The notes under the pieces were generated by a model that saw only the letters and a list, made by a program, of their open reading frames with translations, was not told where the DNA came from and did no database searches. Positions 1-5,833 of a stretch of DNA of 29,420 bases are shown here, piece by piece. This DNA comes from an uncultured Clostridia bacterium. GTDB lineage: Bacteria; Bacillota; Clostridia; Monoglobales; Monoglobaceae. The stretch lies in the NCBI GenBank assembly GCA_934463175.1, contig CAKSIW010000025.1, positions 1 to 29,420 of the forward strand. The letters are read 5' to 3'. A program made the translations under genes and the position numbers. Each line of letters opens with the position of its first letter. The stretch's first letter is position 1.

Positions 1-144
1 CTCCATATTGATATTTTTATTATACATCATCTTGGAGGCTTCGTAAAGACTTTACACAAAATTCGGGGTTGACTCTTTTAATGGGCAGATAGCCAATTCC
101 GGCTTTCTGCCCATTAGTATAATTATATATCCTGACCTGTTTAA
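1..144. other. Noncoding window edge with two inverted repeats
   Basis: No convincing gene is visible here. Positions 80-115 form a strong hairpin: a 10-bp outer stem (AATGGGCAGA with TCTGCCCATT), a T-T mismatch, a 4-bp inner stem (AGCC with GGCT) and a 6-base loop. It lies about 30 bp past the stop of the oxidase-like gene and could end that transcript, but neither side has a clear T-run. Positions 43-55 (GTAAAGACTTTAC) are a short perfect palindrome that could be a repressor site. The first 45 bases have short open frames on both strands that may be the edge of a neighbouring gene, but there is too little to call. Confidence 0.5.
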
Positions 145-537
145 TTAAAACTCCACCGTTTCCTCCGGTTTTGTGAATGATGAAAATACTGCTTTTGCAT
201 TCTTGAAATAGAACACCTGCGTGTTTCCGTCATCGGGATCATAAAGGGCTTTAAGCTCCGGATATGCTTCAAGCATTGAAACTCTCGCCTCTCTGCGGTC
301 GTCCTCAACAAGCTCGCCCGACACTCTGAGCCAGTCTCCGCCGTTCATCGCACAGATTTCAACATTCGGATTTTTCTTTATCTGCTCCGACACAGCTTTT
401 TTCTTGCCCGTCTGAATATAGAGCCTGCCTTCAAAAATGTGAGCCGTTCCGAAAGGACGAACCTTGGGTTTGTCACCGTCAACCGTTGCCAAATAATAAG
501 TTTTTGCATCTTTCAAAAATTTACATACTCTTTCCAT
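145..537 (-). CDS. Pyridoxamine 5'-phosphate oxidase-like FMN-binding protein
   Basis: A 130-residue protein with the small split-barrel fold pattern of the pyridoxamine 5'-phosphate oxidase-like family. It opens with a helix (MERVCKFLKDAKTYYLATVD), followed by the typical strand pairs 'PKVRPFGTAHIFEGRLYIQTG' (first 20 residues diagnostic) and 'NVEICAMNGGDWLRVSGEL'. Family members bind FMN or a related flavin and act as small oxidoreductases; the substrate cannot be read from sequence, and a true PdxH role is unlikely because the protein is short. The ATG at 537 has AAGGAGA eight bases upstream. It is the last gene of a four-gene minus-strand run and is probably co-transcribed with the MmcQ/YjbR gene 27 bp upstream. 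Confidence 0.85.
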   Translation of the reverse strand: MERVCKFLKDAKTYYLATVDGDKPKVRPFGTAHIFEGRLYIQTGKKKAVSEQIKKNPNVEICAMNGGDWLRVSGELVEDDRREARVSMLEAYPELKALYDPDDGNTQVFYFKNAKAVFSSFTKPEETVEF

Positions 538-564
538 AGTTTTTATCTCCTTATTCCTGTTAAT

Positions 565-915
565 TTATTTGTTATTTTTTGCAGCTTTAGGCTTTGTTAA
601 ACCAAAGCTATCCTCAATCATATTTTTAATATCATTATCCGGCACAGTTCCGTCAAGTATAATCGAATTCCAATGATACTTGTTCATATGGTATGCCGGG
701 ACAACTGATTTATAAGAGCTTCTCCACATATATGTAAGATTCGGATCACATTTAACATTGATCCAAATGCAGCCCATATGCTCATAAATTGCGGCAAACA
801 TCCTTTTATTGCCCTTATGACGCATTACAGTCCAGTTAAAATCGTGAAAAGGATAATCCTCATAAGTATTCTTTAATGACAAGCAATAATCTATTGCATC
901 TTTTCTGGTTTTCAT
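565..915 (-). CDS. MmcQ/YjbR family protein
   Basis: A 116-residue protein matching the MmcQ/YjbR family (CyaY-like fold). The N-terminus has the typical RKDAIDYCLSL helix followed by YEDYPF; the middle has the 'KRMFAAIYEHMGCIWINVKC' strands; then a YKSVVPAYHMNKYHWNSI segment, which is the family's conserved P-x-x-H-M-N-x-x-H-W block; the end is a lysine-rich tail. Members are small cytoplasmic proteins sometimes described as DNA-binding; no molecular role is established well enough to assign here. The start has a GGTGAT ribosome site. It sits 11 bp after the YolD-like gene, so the two are likely one transcript. Confidence 0.85.
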   Translation of the reverse strand: MKTRKDAIDYCLSLKNTYEDYPFHDFNWTVMRHKGNKRMFAAIYEHMGCIWINVKCDPNLTYMWRSSYKSVVPAYHMNKYHWNSIILDGTVPDNDIKNMIEDSFGLTKPKAAKNNK

Positions 916-926
916 AATATCACCGC

Positions 927-1358
927 TTAAATTTCTTCTGTCTTATCAAAGACACCGCCGCTTATAGAATATATATCATCTATCGGTATTTTTGTTCCGT
1001 CATCCATAACAACTTCTCTTTCATACTCGTGCACTTTAACAATAACACCGCTTTTGGAAATATATGCACCGCCGGATTTCTTTTTATCCGAAACAAAATA
1101 TGTTATAATAACCTCATACTCTTCATCCGCATTTTCAAGGTATGGCAATTTACCATTCAGCTTTTCAATTTCATATTCGTCAAGTTCTAACTTGGAATCT
1201 GTCTGCCTTGCTGTTTCGGCAATAGCATCTTCATATCCCGTTAGTGCCGCAAACGGTGCAAACTGAGCCTCGCGCAATATTTTATCCGGAAAGTCCTTTT
1301 CGATTTCAGGGTTTGGATATTGCATATTCAATATATCATTATACATAAACTCGCTCAT
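927..1358 (-). CDS. YolD-like family protein
   Basis: A 143-residue YolD-like protein. The family signature REAQFAPFAALTGYEDAI is at residues 29-46, followed by an acidic helical stretch and a C-terminal beta-rich part ending in a short V-M-D-D-G-T-K-I-P-I-D-D-I segment typical of the family. YolD-like genes are usually partnered with a Y-family DNA polymerase (UvrX/YqjW type) in an SOS-associated pair, and that is the arrangement here: the polymerase remnant ends 10 bp upstream. The ATG has a GTGAGGAA ribosome site. Because the partner polymerase is broken, this gene may now be an orphan. Confidence 0.85.
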   Translation of the reverse strand: MSEFMYNDILNMQYPNPEIEKDFPDKILREAQFAPFAALTGYEDAIAETARQTDSKLELDEYEIEKLNGKLPYLENADEEYEVIITYFVSDKKKSGGAYISKSGVIVKVHEYEREVVMDDGTKIPIDDIYSISGGVFDKTEEI

Positions 1359-1368
1359 ACTGTATTCC

Positions 1369-2193
1369 TCACGCCTTGTGCCCGCCGATACTCCCGTTTC
1401 GTTCTATCGTTGTTGCTCCTTCCTGCAGATTGGTGCCCTTAATAATAGAATTTTTGCCGTATCGATGCTTTATATCAATAATTGCTTCTTGTATTCGTCT
1501 TTTCTTCTTTAGTTGATTTTCTTCTTTCTCACGCTTTACCTGTTCTCCATCATAATCTGTAAACAGATTTAACTGTTCATAGCTTTTATGGTCTTTAACA
1601 CTGTCTTCCGGCACAATGTTATTTGCGGAAATTGTGACTCTCCTTATCAGCAAATCCTTTCCGACAATTTTATCATACAGCCTCAATACTGCTTCATCTA
1701 TCAGTCTTGCAGATGATGTGTACCTGTCAATATTGGCTGTACCGTGTGCGTGTTTGGGTATTTGCCTGCCGTACATATCACTTGTGATCTCACCCTTATA
1801 CTTTCTGCTTATTTCAGGATTGGTCAAGTTTTCTCTGTCATACCCAATCGTCAATACTATTTGATTTGTCACGAGATGTTTTTCGACCAAATCAAGTGCC
1901 AAAAGCTCGAGCATTTCCCACACTATAATCCTTGCCTTGTCAAAATCATACGGGTACTGCAGAACCTGCCCTGTGCTGATGCTTTTGTTCTCGGGAGTAT
2001 ACGCTTTTGCCTCGGCAATGGTGCAAGGCTCATATCCCCAAGCGTGATCGACAAGCATTTTTGCGTTTATTCCAAAAAGCTTTTTAAGTTTCTTTCTGCC
2101 ATATAGTACGGCCTTCAACGCTCTTCGCTTTTCTGAGTGCATTAATAGCGACTGCAGCGGGCTCGCACATCGCCGCCTCTCGCAGTGACACAT
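1369..2193 (-). pseudogene. Truncated Y-family DNA polymerase (UmuC/DinB type), C-terminal part only
   Basis: From about residue 35 the sequence matches the C-terminal half of clostridial Y-family polymerases: LFGINAKMLVDHAWGYEP, ISTGQVLQYPYDFDKARIIV, LVTNQIVLTIGYDRENL and GRQIPKHAHGTANIDRYTSS, i.e. the thumb and little-finger part. A clamp-binding QLNLF follows near residue 220. The N-terminal palm and fingers, with the metal-binding catalytic acids, are absent: about 240 residues are missing compared with a usual length near 420. The first 25-33 residues (CHCERRRCASPLQSLL) come from a repeat-like sequence, not polymerase. No ribosome site lies at proper spacing. It cannot be an active polymerase; it is probably the product of a deletion or repeat insertion near 2095-2120. 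Confidence 0.8.
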
Positions 2194-2222
2194 TGTCCGG
2201 AATCGGCAGGAGATTCTCCTTT
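2110..2222. repeat. Probable dispersed GC-richer intergenic repeat
   Basis: This stretch is clearly more GC-rich than its surroundings. In one frame it encodes a Cys-His-Cys-Glu-Arg-rich peptide (MCHCERRRCASPLQSLL). Such peptides are the usual spurious translation of dispersed 'CHCE'-type intergenic repeats in Clostridia. One end carries the perfect inverted repeat AGGAGATTCTCCT (about 2209-2221). It replaces the expected polymerase N-terminus. Recognition rests on recall of the translated signature; a second copy is not present in this window. Confidence 0.45.
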
Positions 2223-2229
2223 TTCACGT

Positions 2230-2343
2230 TCAGCCTGACTTTTCATAAAAGATTTTATCCTTTGAACCCTCGTTTATCACTTCATCAACAGAAGTCTCTT
2301 TCTCGCATATTTCCTTATTAAAATATATTTGTAAAATTCTATT
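2230..2343 (-). pseudogene. Short start-less reading-frame scrap
   Basis: A 37-codon open frame with no ATG, GTG or TTG start, ending in TGA just before the repeat-like block. The peptide (it includes KEICEKETSVDEVINEGSKD) is hydrophilic and helix-like and could be the tail of a lost gene upstream of the polymerase. I do not recognise it. It may be chance. Confidence 0.2.
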
Positions 2344-2355
2344 TCAAACAAAGAT

Positions 2356-2390
2356 GCTGTAGTAAAAATAGATTTACTACAGCCCTTTTA
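2356..2390 (-). terminator. Likely rho-independent terminator of the large operon
   Basis: A perfect 11-bp inverted repeat, GCTGTAGTAAA with TTTACTACAGC, closes a 6-base loop. On the minus strand it is followed by ATCTTTGTTT, a moderate U-tract, and it lies about 140 bp beyond the stop of the last hydrolase gene. On the plus strand it is followed by CCCTTTTATTT, so it could work in both directions. It is the only strong hairpin between the hydrolase cluster and the repair-gene cluster. Confidence 0.6.
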
Positions 2391-2416
2391 TTTAAATAAC
2401 TTTGCTATTTTTTTTA

Positions 2417-2494
2417 TTAATCAATATCTTTTATTTCACCAACTGCTGTTTTCACAAATGCTTCTGCACTTGGGTGAGACATCAAATAAGCATT
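2417..2494 (-). pseudogene. C-terminal gene remnant between operon end and terminator
   Basis: A 25-codon frame reading NAYLMSHPSAEAFVKTAVGE and then IKDID before a stop looks protein-like in composition, but the frame is stopped a few codons upstream (KNW-stop). It may be the tail of a decayed gene that once followed the GH39-like gene. Its parent family is not recognised. Chance cannot be excluded. Confidence 0.25.
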
Positions 2495-2522
2495 AATGCA
2501 ACATCACCAGTTTTTCTCCGGA

Positions 2523-3920
2523 CTATTTAAAGAGAATTACCAACGGATAATCCTTTATCGGTATGTGCAAAAGCTTTATTGAATTGTCCCCAACCGTTTC
2601 AATCATATCATCAGGCAGTGTATATACATCGCCTGTGTATAAATCTGCTATCCTTATATCCTCTTTTTTCGCAGCAATCTCAAATGTAATTGTCCCTTCA
2701 AATGTATTCGTCAAAAGGCTTTCCGGTTTCCAATATGCAAATGCATATTCACCGTTATCAAGCTTGAAACCGCCCGATATAATTTCTTTATAACCGGTAT
2801 CCATTCCGTTTACTCTATGAGATTCAGAACACTGTGTGCGAATCGGAAGCTTTATGTGCTTGCAGTTATCCGAGAACAGCGCACATATATTCTGAAGTGC
2901 ATAAAACGAGTCCTTTGGCTTGTATTCACCAATAGCGTTTCCTTCTTCATCAAATTGTGCACTTAATACCCCAAAATATCCGTAATCCTTATATGATTCA
3001 ACATCTCCCGCTTTTCCTCGGAGAGCCTCTTTCATGTCCATGCATGAGAAATACGAACAAAATTCTACCTCAGACATTAAATCTATCATTGTTTGTCTCA
3101 ATATCTGTTTTGCTTGTCTTGCAGGTGTCCAGGCATATCCTTTTAAAGCTCCCTTGCCATCGCTTCGTGATTGAGAGCCTGTTTCTCCTTGGATAAGCTT
3201 TATTTTGGGGTTGAACATATTTACAACGCCCCTTAAAACATCTAAAACCTCAAAAGAGAAATAATCATCATCAGTGTATTTATGGAAAGATAACGCATCA
3301 ATCCAATCTCCCATTCCTGCCTTAAAAGCATCACTCAGAAAATTAATAAAATCATGGCACAATGCGCCGCCGATTATCTCGCATTCTGTATCAACTTCAC
3401 GAATAGCCTTTGCCGTTGCAACGGTAAAGGTTCCAAGCTCTGTTCCTGATGCACCATGTTTCCAACACCATACGCCGTCAGGCTCATTCCACACCTCATA
3501 ATGTGAAATTCTGCCTTTATATCTTTTTACCAATGCTTTTACATAATTTGACCAGCCCTCTTTTTCCTCGTCGGTGAATATAGGCGGACACCCTACCGCA
3601 CCATACACCTCCTTTGCACTTTCAGTATACAGGTCATTACCGTAACAAAGACATACCCACGGCTTTATCCCCCTTTTCAGCAAATTGTCAACAATATCGT
3701 CAAACCACTCGAAATCATAAACACCCTTTTCTCGTTCTGTCTTTTGCCAGCCGGCTTGAATTCTTGCCCATTTAACGCCGATTTCACACATTCTGTCATA
3801 GGCTTTGTGGGGATCAAAAGCATCCCTGTCAAGCTTTTCAAATCCAATTCCCAATCTTGAACGGTTGATATCCAACGAACTTTTTGCTTTGATCTTTCCT
3901 GCCTTAATTAATCTTTCCAT
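2523..3920 (-). CDS. Clan GH-A glycoside hydrolase, GH39-like, cytoplasmic
   Basis: A 465-residue TIM-barrel hydrolase with no signal peptide. The general acid/base glutamate is visible in WNEPD (Glu146), and the candidate nucleophile is Glu246 in IQGETG, about 100 residues later, as expected for clan GH-A retaining enzymes. Barrel strands such as KWARIQAGWQK (about residue 50) and KPWVCLCYG (about 86) fit GH39-like proteins; the last 100 residues form a beta-sandwich-like tail. GH39 members include beta-xylosidases and alpha-iduronidases, so substrate is open. The ATG at 3920 has a GAAGGAG ribosome site. It is the last gene of the large operon, but an insertion sequence now begins 24 bp upstream of the start, separating it from the GH88 gene. 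Confidence 0.8.
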   Translation of the reverse strand: MERLIKAGKIKAKSSLDINRSRLGIGFEKLDRDAFDPHKAYDRMCEIGVKWARIQAGWQKTEREKGVYDFEWFDDIVDNLLKRGIKPWVCLCYGNDLYTESAKEVYGAVGCPPIFTDEEKEGWSNYVKALVKRYKGRISHYEVWNEPDGVWCWKHGASGTELGTFTVATAKAIREVDTECEIIGGALCHDFINFLSDAFKAGMGDWIDALSFHKYTDDDYFSFEVLDVLRGVVNMFNPKIKLIQGETGSQSRSDGKGALKGYAWTPARQAKQILRQTMIDLMSEVEFCSYFSCMDMKEALRGKAGDVESYKDYGYFGVLSAQFDEEGNAIGEYKPKDSFYALQNICALFSDNCKHIKLPIRTQCSESHRVNGMDTGYKEIISGGFKLDNGEYAFAYWKPESLLTNTFEGTITFEIAAKKEDIRIADLYTGDVYTLPDDMIETVGDNSIKLLHIPIKDYPLVILFK

Positions 3921-3935
3921 GAAAAACTCTCCTTC

Positions 3936-3943
3936 AAACTTTT
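3936..3943. repeat. Target site duplication, left copy (AAACTTTT)
   Basis: The octamer AAACTTTT directly abuts the left end of the insertion sequence and recurs directly at the right end (5802-5809). Eight base pairs is the duplication length of IS6-type elements. Confidence 0.9.
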
Positions 3944-3958
3944 GGTAGTGTCAAATTG
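3944..3958 (+). repeat. Left terminal inverted repeat
   Basis: Outer end of the insertion sequence; pairs with 5787-5801 at 11 of 15 positions, including the shared TAGTGT core. It overlaps a near-perfect palindrome, GTGTCAAATTGACAC (3948-3962), that is specific to this end and may be a transposase binding site. Confidence 0.8.
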
Positions 3959-4033
3959 ACACCCCATTTTTTTATTTTAAATTTCTTTAAAATCATTATT
4001 TTATGAGGTTTTTGCTTTTTTTGCATAAAAATA

Positions 4034-4062
4034 TAGCAATAACCTCCCTTTTGCTGTATAAT
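4034..4062 (+). promoter_or_regulatory. Putative transposase promoter
   Basis: A perfect -10 hexamer TATAAT is at 4057-4062. A recognisable -35 is lacking (TAGCAA at 4034-4039 is the 17-bp-spaced candidate). Transcription would start near 4069, giving a leader of about 43 bases that leaves out the left arm of the leader hairpin. Confidence 0.5.
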
Positions 4063-4109
4063 TGAGTTACACGCATCAATTAAATAAACAGTCCAAAAGG
4101 AGACTATTG
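4037..4109 (+). promoter_or_regulatory. Leader inverted repeat that can mask the transposase ribosome site
   Basis: CAATAACCTCCCTTTTG (4037-4053) is nearly complementary to CAAAAGGAGACTATTG (4094-4109): 14 of 16 pairs with one bulge. The right arm contains the AAAAGGAG ribosome site of the transposase at 4112. A transcript begun at the element's own promoter (start about 4069) lacks the left arm, so only read-through RNA from outside would fold and hide the site. Confidence 0.55.
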
Positions 4110-4111
4110 TT

Positions 4112-5569
4112 ATGCACTCTATTATACACTATTTACTGATACAAAATCAATACCTTTTGCAAATTATTTCGTATCTTTGCAAATTTATTTGTAAATACAT
4201 CCCTCTTAAGCAGTGGATTTTTGACGATTCTCATTCACCTAAGTATCAAAAGTTCAAGGTTGATGAGCCTCCGTTAATCATCCGGCGTGAGATTTGGCAT
4301 TACAAAGACTTTATTAAATATATCAAGTGGCGTTACAATTACGATATTAAGCCTGTTAAACGCCGCTCTGTTTGTGATATTCCCGATGATGCTATCTGTC
4401 CCTATTGTCATGCACCTAAGGACTATCTTTACAAGAACAATGGCTCCCACAAACAGCTTATGTGTAAAGTCTGCGGCAGAACCTCTCTGTCTGACGCCCA
4501 TTCTTTTTCAAATAGGATTGTTTTACGCTGTCCTCACTGCTCACATTCTCTCGTTCAAAAGAAAGACCGCAAGCATTTCATTATTCATAAGTGCGTTAGT
4601 CCTAAGTGTCCTTTCTATCTGCATAACCTCAAAAAGGTTGATAAAGAACATCTTTCTGAGCCTTACGGTAAGAACAGGTACAAGCTGCATTATATCTATC
4701 GTGAGTTCACTGTTGACTTCTTTAAGATGGATATTTCTTCTCTTCCAAAGAACGCTTCATCTTTGCGTTTTTCAAAACATAGTGCCTATATCATGTCTCT
4801 GTGCCTGACCATGCATGTCAATCTCGGTTTATCACTAAGAAAGACCGCCCATGCTCTTAAAGACCTATACAATGTCAATATATCTCATCAACAGGTTGCT
4901 AACTATGCAAAAACCGCCGCTCTCGTTATTAAACCTTTCGTTGATAACTACGATTATGAACCTTCCGCTACCATGACCGCCGATGAAACCTACATTAAGG
5001 TACGAGGGGTTAAAGGTTACATTTGGTTTATCATGGATGCTGTAAAACGCACTATTCTTGGCTATCAGGTATCAGACAACCGCGGTGTAGGTCCTTGTAT
5101 CCTTGCTATGCGTATGGCTTTCCGTAACTTTAAAGAAAAATTACCGGAAGGCTTTAAAATCATTGCTGACGGTTACAGTGCCTATCCTTTAGCAGCTCAA
5201 CAGTTCTTCATCAAGTACGGCGAAAAGTTTAAGTTTGATATTACTCAAGTTATCGGTCTTACCAATGATGACGAAGTATCAAAGGAATTTCGTCCTTACA
5301 AGCAGATTGTCGAACGACTGAATCGTACATTCAAAGCATCATATTGTGTTAAATGTGGTTATGATAATTTTGAAGGTGCCAATTACAGTCTTGCTTTATG
5401 GGTTGCATATTACAACTTTTTGCGTCCTCACAGTATCACAAACTACAGTGTTTTAAACAAAGTAGATATTCTTGATAATGCCGATACTATGCCGGATAAA
5501 TGGCTGCTGCTTATTTACTTGGGGCAGAAAACCATATTGAACCTTCAAAACATTAAAGCCGAAGGCTAA
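4112..5569 (+). CDS. DDE-type transposase, IS6/IS240-like, with N-terminal zinc finger
   Basis: A 485-residue transposase. Residues about 95-170 hold several CxxC/CxxH zinc-ribbon motifs (CPYC, CKVC, CPHC and the CVSPKC knuckle), a likely DNA-binding module. A helix-turn-helix-like part, LSLRKTAHALKDLYNVNISH, follows. The catalytic core shows the first Asp in MTADETYIKVRG, the second in IIADGYSAYP, and the Glu in IVERLNRTFKASY. The spacing from second Asp to Glu is about 47 residues, longer than the about 34 usual in IS6, with an inserted segment around TQVIGLTNDD. The C-terminus has the YYNFLRPH motif common to rve/IS240 transposases. AAAAGGAG lies nine bases before the ATG. No frameshift or stop, so it should be functional. 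Confidence 0.9.
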   Translation: MHSIIHYLLIQNQYLLQIISYLCKFICKYIPLKQWIFDDSHSPKYQKFKVDEPPLIIRREIWHYKDFIKYIKWRYNYDIKPVKRRSVCDIPDDAICPYCHAPKDYLYKNNGSHKQLMCKVCGRTSLSDAHSFSNRIVLRCPHCSHSLVQKKDRKHFIIHKCVSPKCPFYLHNLKKVDKEHLSEPYGKNRYKLHYIYREFTVDFFKMDISSLPKNASSLRFSKHSAYIMSLCLTMHVNLGLSLRKTAHALKDLYNVNISHQQVANYAKTAALVIKPFVDNYDYEPSATMTADETYIKVRGVKGYIWFIMDAVKRTILGYQVSDNRGVGPCILAMRMAFRNFKEKLPEGFKIIADGYSAYPLAAQQFFIKYGEKFKFDITQVIGLTNDDEVSKEFRPYKQIVERLNRTFKASYCVKCGYDNFEGANYSLALWVAYYNFLRPHSITNYSVLNKVDILDNADTMPDKWLLLIYLGQKTILNLQNIKAEG

Positions 5570-5576
5570 TCTGTTC

Positions 5577-5683
5577 TTAGATTTTGAACCTGAGGCAAAA
5601 GCAGTCACAAACCGTAAGGTTTGCTTGCCCTTTACAGTGTGGCGAATAAATGCTACACTGTTATTTGCGACGGCAAAATCTAA
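5577..5683 (+). ncRNA. Folded three-stem RNA in the 3' tail of the transposase transcript
   Basis: Directly after the transposase stop (5567-5569), three stems nest cleanly. The closing stem is TTAGATTTTG (5577-5586) with CAAAATCTAA (5674-5683), 10 of 10 pairs. Arm two is GGCAA (5594-5598) with TTGCC (5625-5629) enclosing CAAACC-GTAA-GGTTTG (5608-5623), a 6-bp stem capped by a GNRA-type tetraloop. Arm three is ACAGTGTGGC (5634-5643) with GCTACACTGT (5652-5661), 10 pairs including one G-U. The GNRA loop and G-U pair make sense only on the plus strand, so the RNA is sense to the transposase. I know no described family that matches; the role is unknown. Confidence 0.55.
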
Positions 5684-5702
5684 TCTGTTCTTGAGTTTTT
5701 CA

Positions 5703-5764
5703 CCGTCGGCAACTTCGCTGCAGCATTCATTCGACTAAGCTGTCAAGGGTGACGGACGTTTTTT
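5703..5764 (+). terminator. Probable terminator of the transposase transcript
   Basis: CCGTC (5703-5707) can pair with GACGG (5751-5755), enclosing a smaller GCAGC/GCTGT hairpin (5720-5743); ACG and then six T (5759-5764) follow. The stem is short, so confidence is modest, but its place just inside the right end of the element fits. Confidence 0.4.
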
Positions 5765-5786
5765 CTTAAACATCGGTTTTCATATC

Positions 5787-5801
5787 CTACTTTACACTAT
5801 C
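5787..5801 (-). repeat. Right terminal inverted repeat
   Basis: Reads GATAGTGTAAAGTAG inward on the minus strand and matches the left end at 11 of 15 bases. The next eight bases outward are the second AAACTTTT. Confidence 0.8.
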
Positions 5802-5809
5802 AAACTTTT
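5802..5809. repeat. Target site duplication, right copy (AAACTTTT)
   Basis: Exact copy of 3936-3943, directly abutting the right end. Removing the element and one copy restores a 47-bp spacer between the GH88 stop and the GH39-like start. Confidence 0.9.
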
Positions 5810-5833
5810 ACTTATAGTAAGAATACTTTAATG

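Larger units (their letters stand above)
3944..5801 (+). mobile_element. Complete insertion sequence, IS6-like DDE type, 1858 bp
   Basis: Boundaries are set by an exact 8-bp direct duplication (AAACTTTT) on both flanks. The ends are imperfect inverted repeats: left GGTAGTGTCAAATTG, right (reverse complement) GATAGTGTAAAGTAG, 11 of 15 matching. It contains one intact transposase, a leader hairpin, a folded 3' noncoding region and a terminator-like site. An 8-bp duplication, ends starting with G, and an rve/IS240-type catalytic domain point to the IS6 superfamily. The element and its transposase are about twice the usual IS6 size because of an N-terminal zinc-finger region and a long 3' tail. 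It looks intact and recently inserted. Confidence 0.9.

Noticed and set aside
1054..1266. Plus-strand open frames opposite the minus-strand genes throughout the window
   Set aside because: They lie antisense to strongly supported genes, lack ribosome sites and show no family motifs. Only the transposase is a credible plus-strand gene.
5570..5801. A guide RNA of the TnpB/IscB type in the 3' tail of the insertion sequence
   Set aside because: The element encodes a DDE transposase only; no TnpB, IscB or tyrosine/serine transposase is present, and the ends are standard inverted repeats with target duplication.
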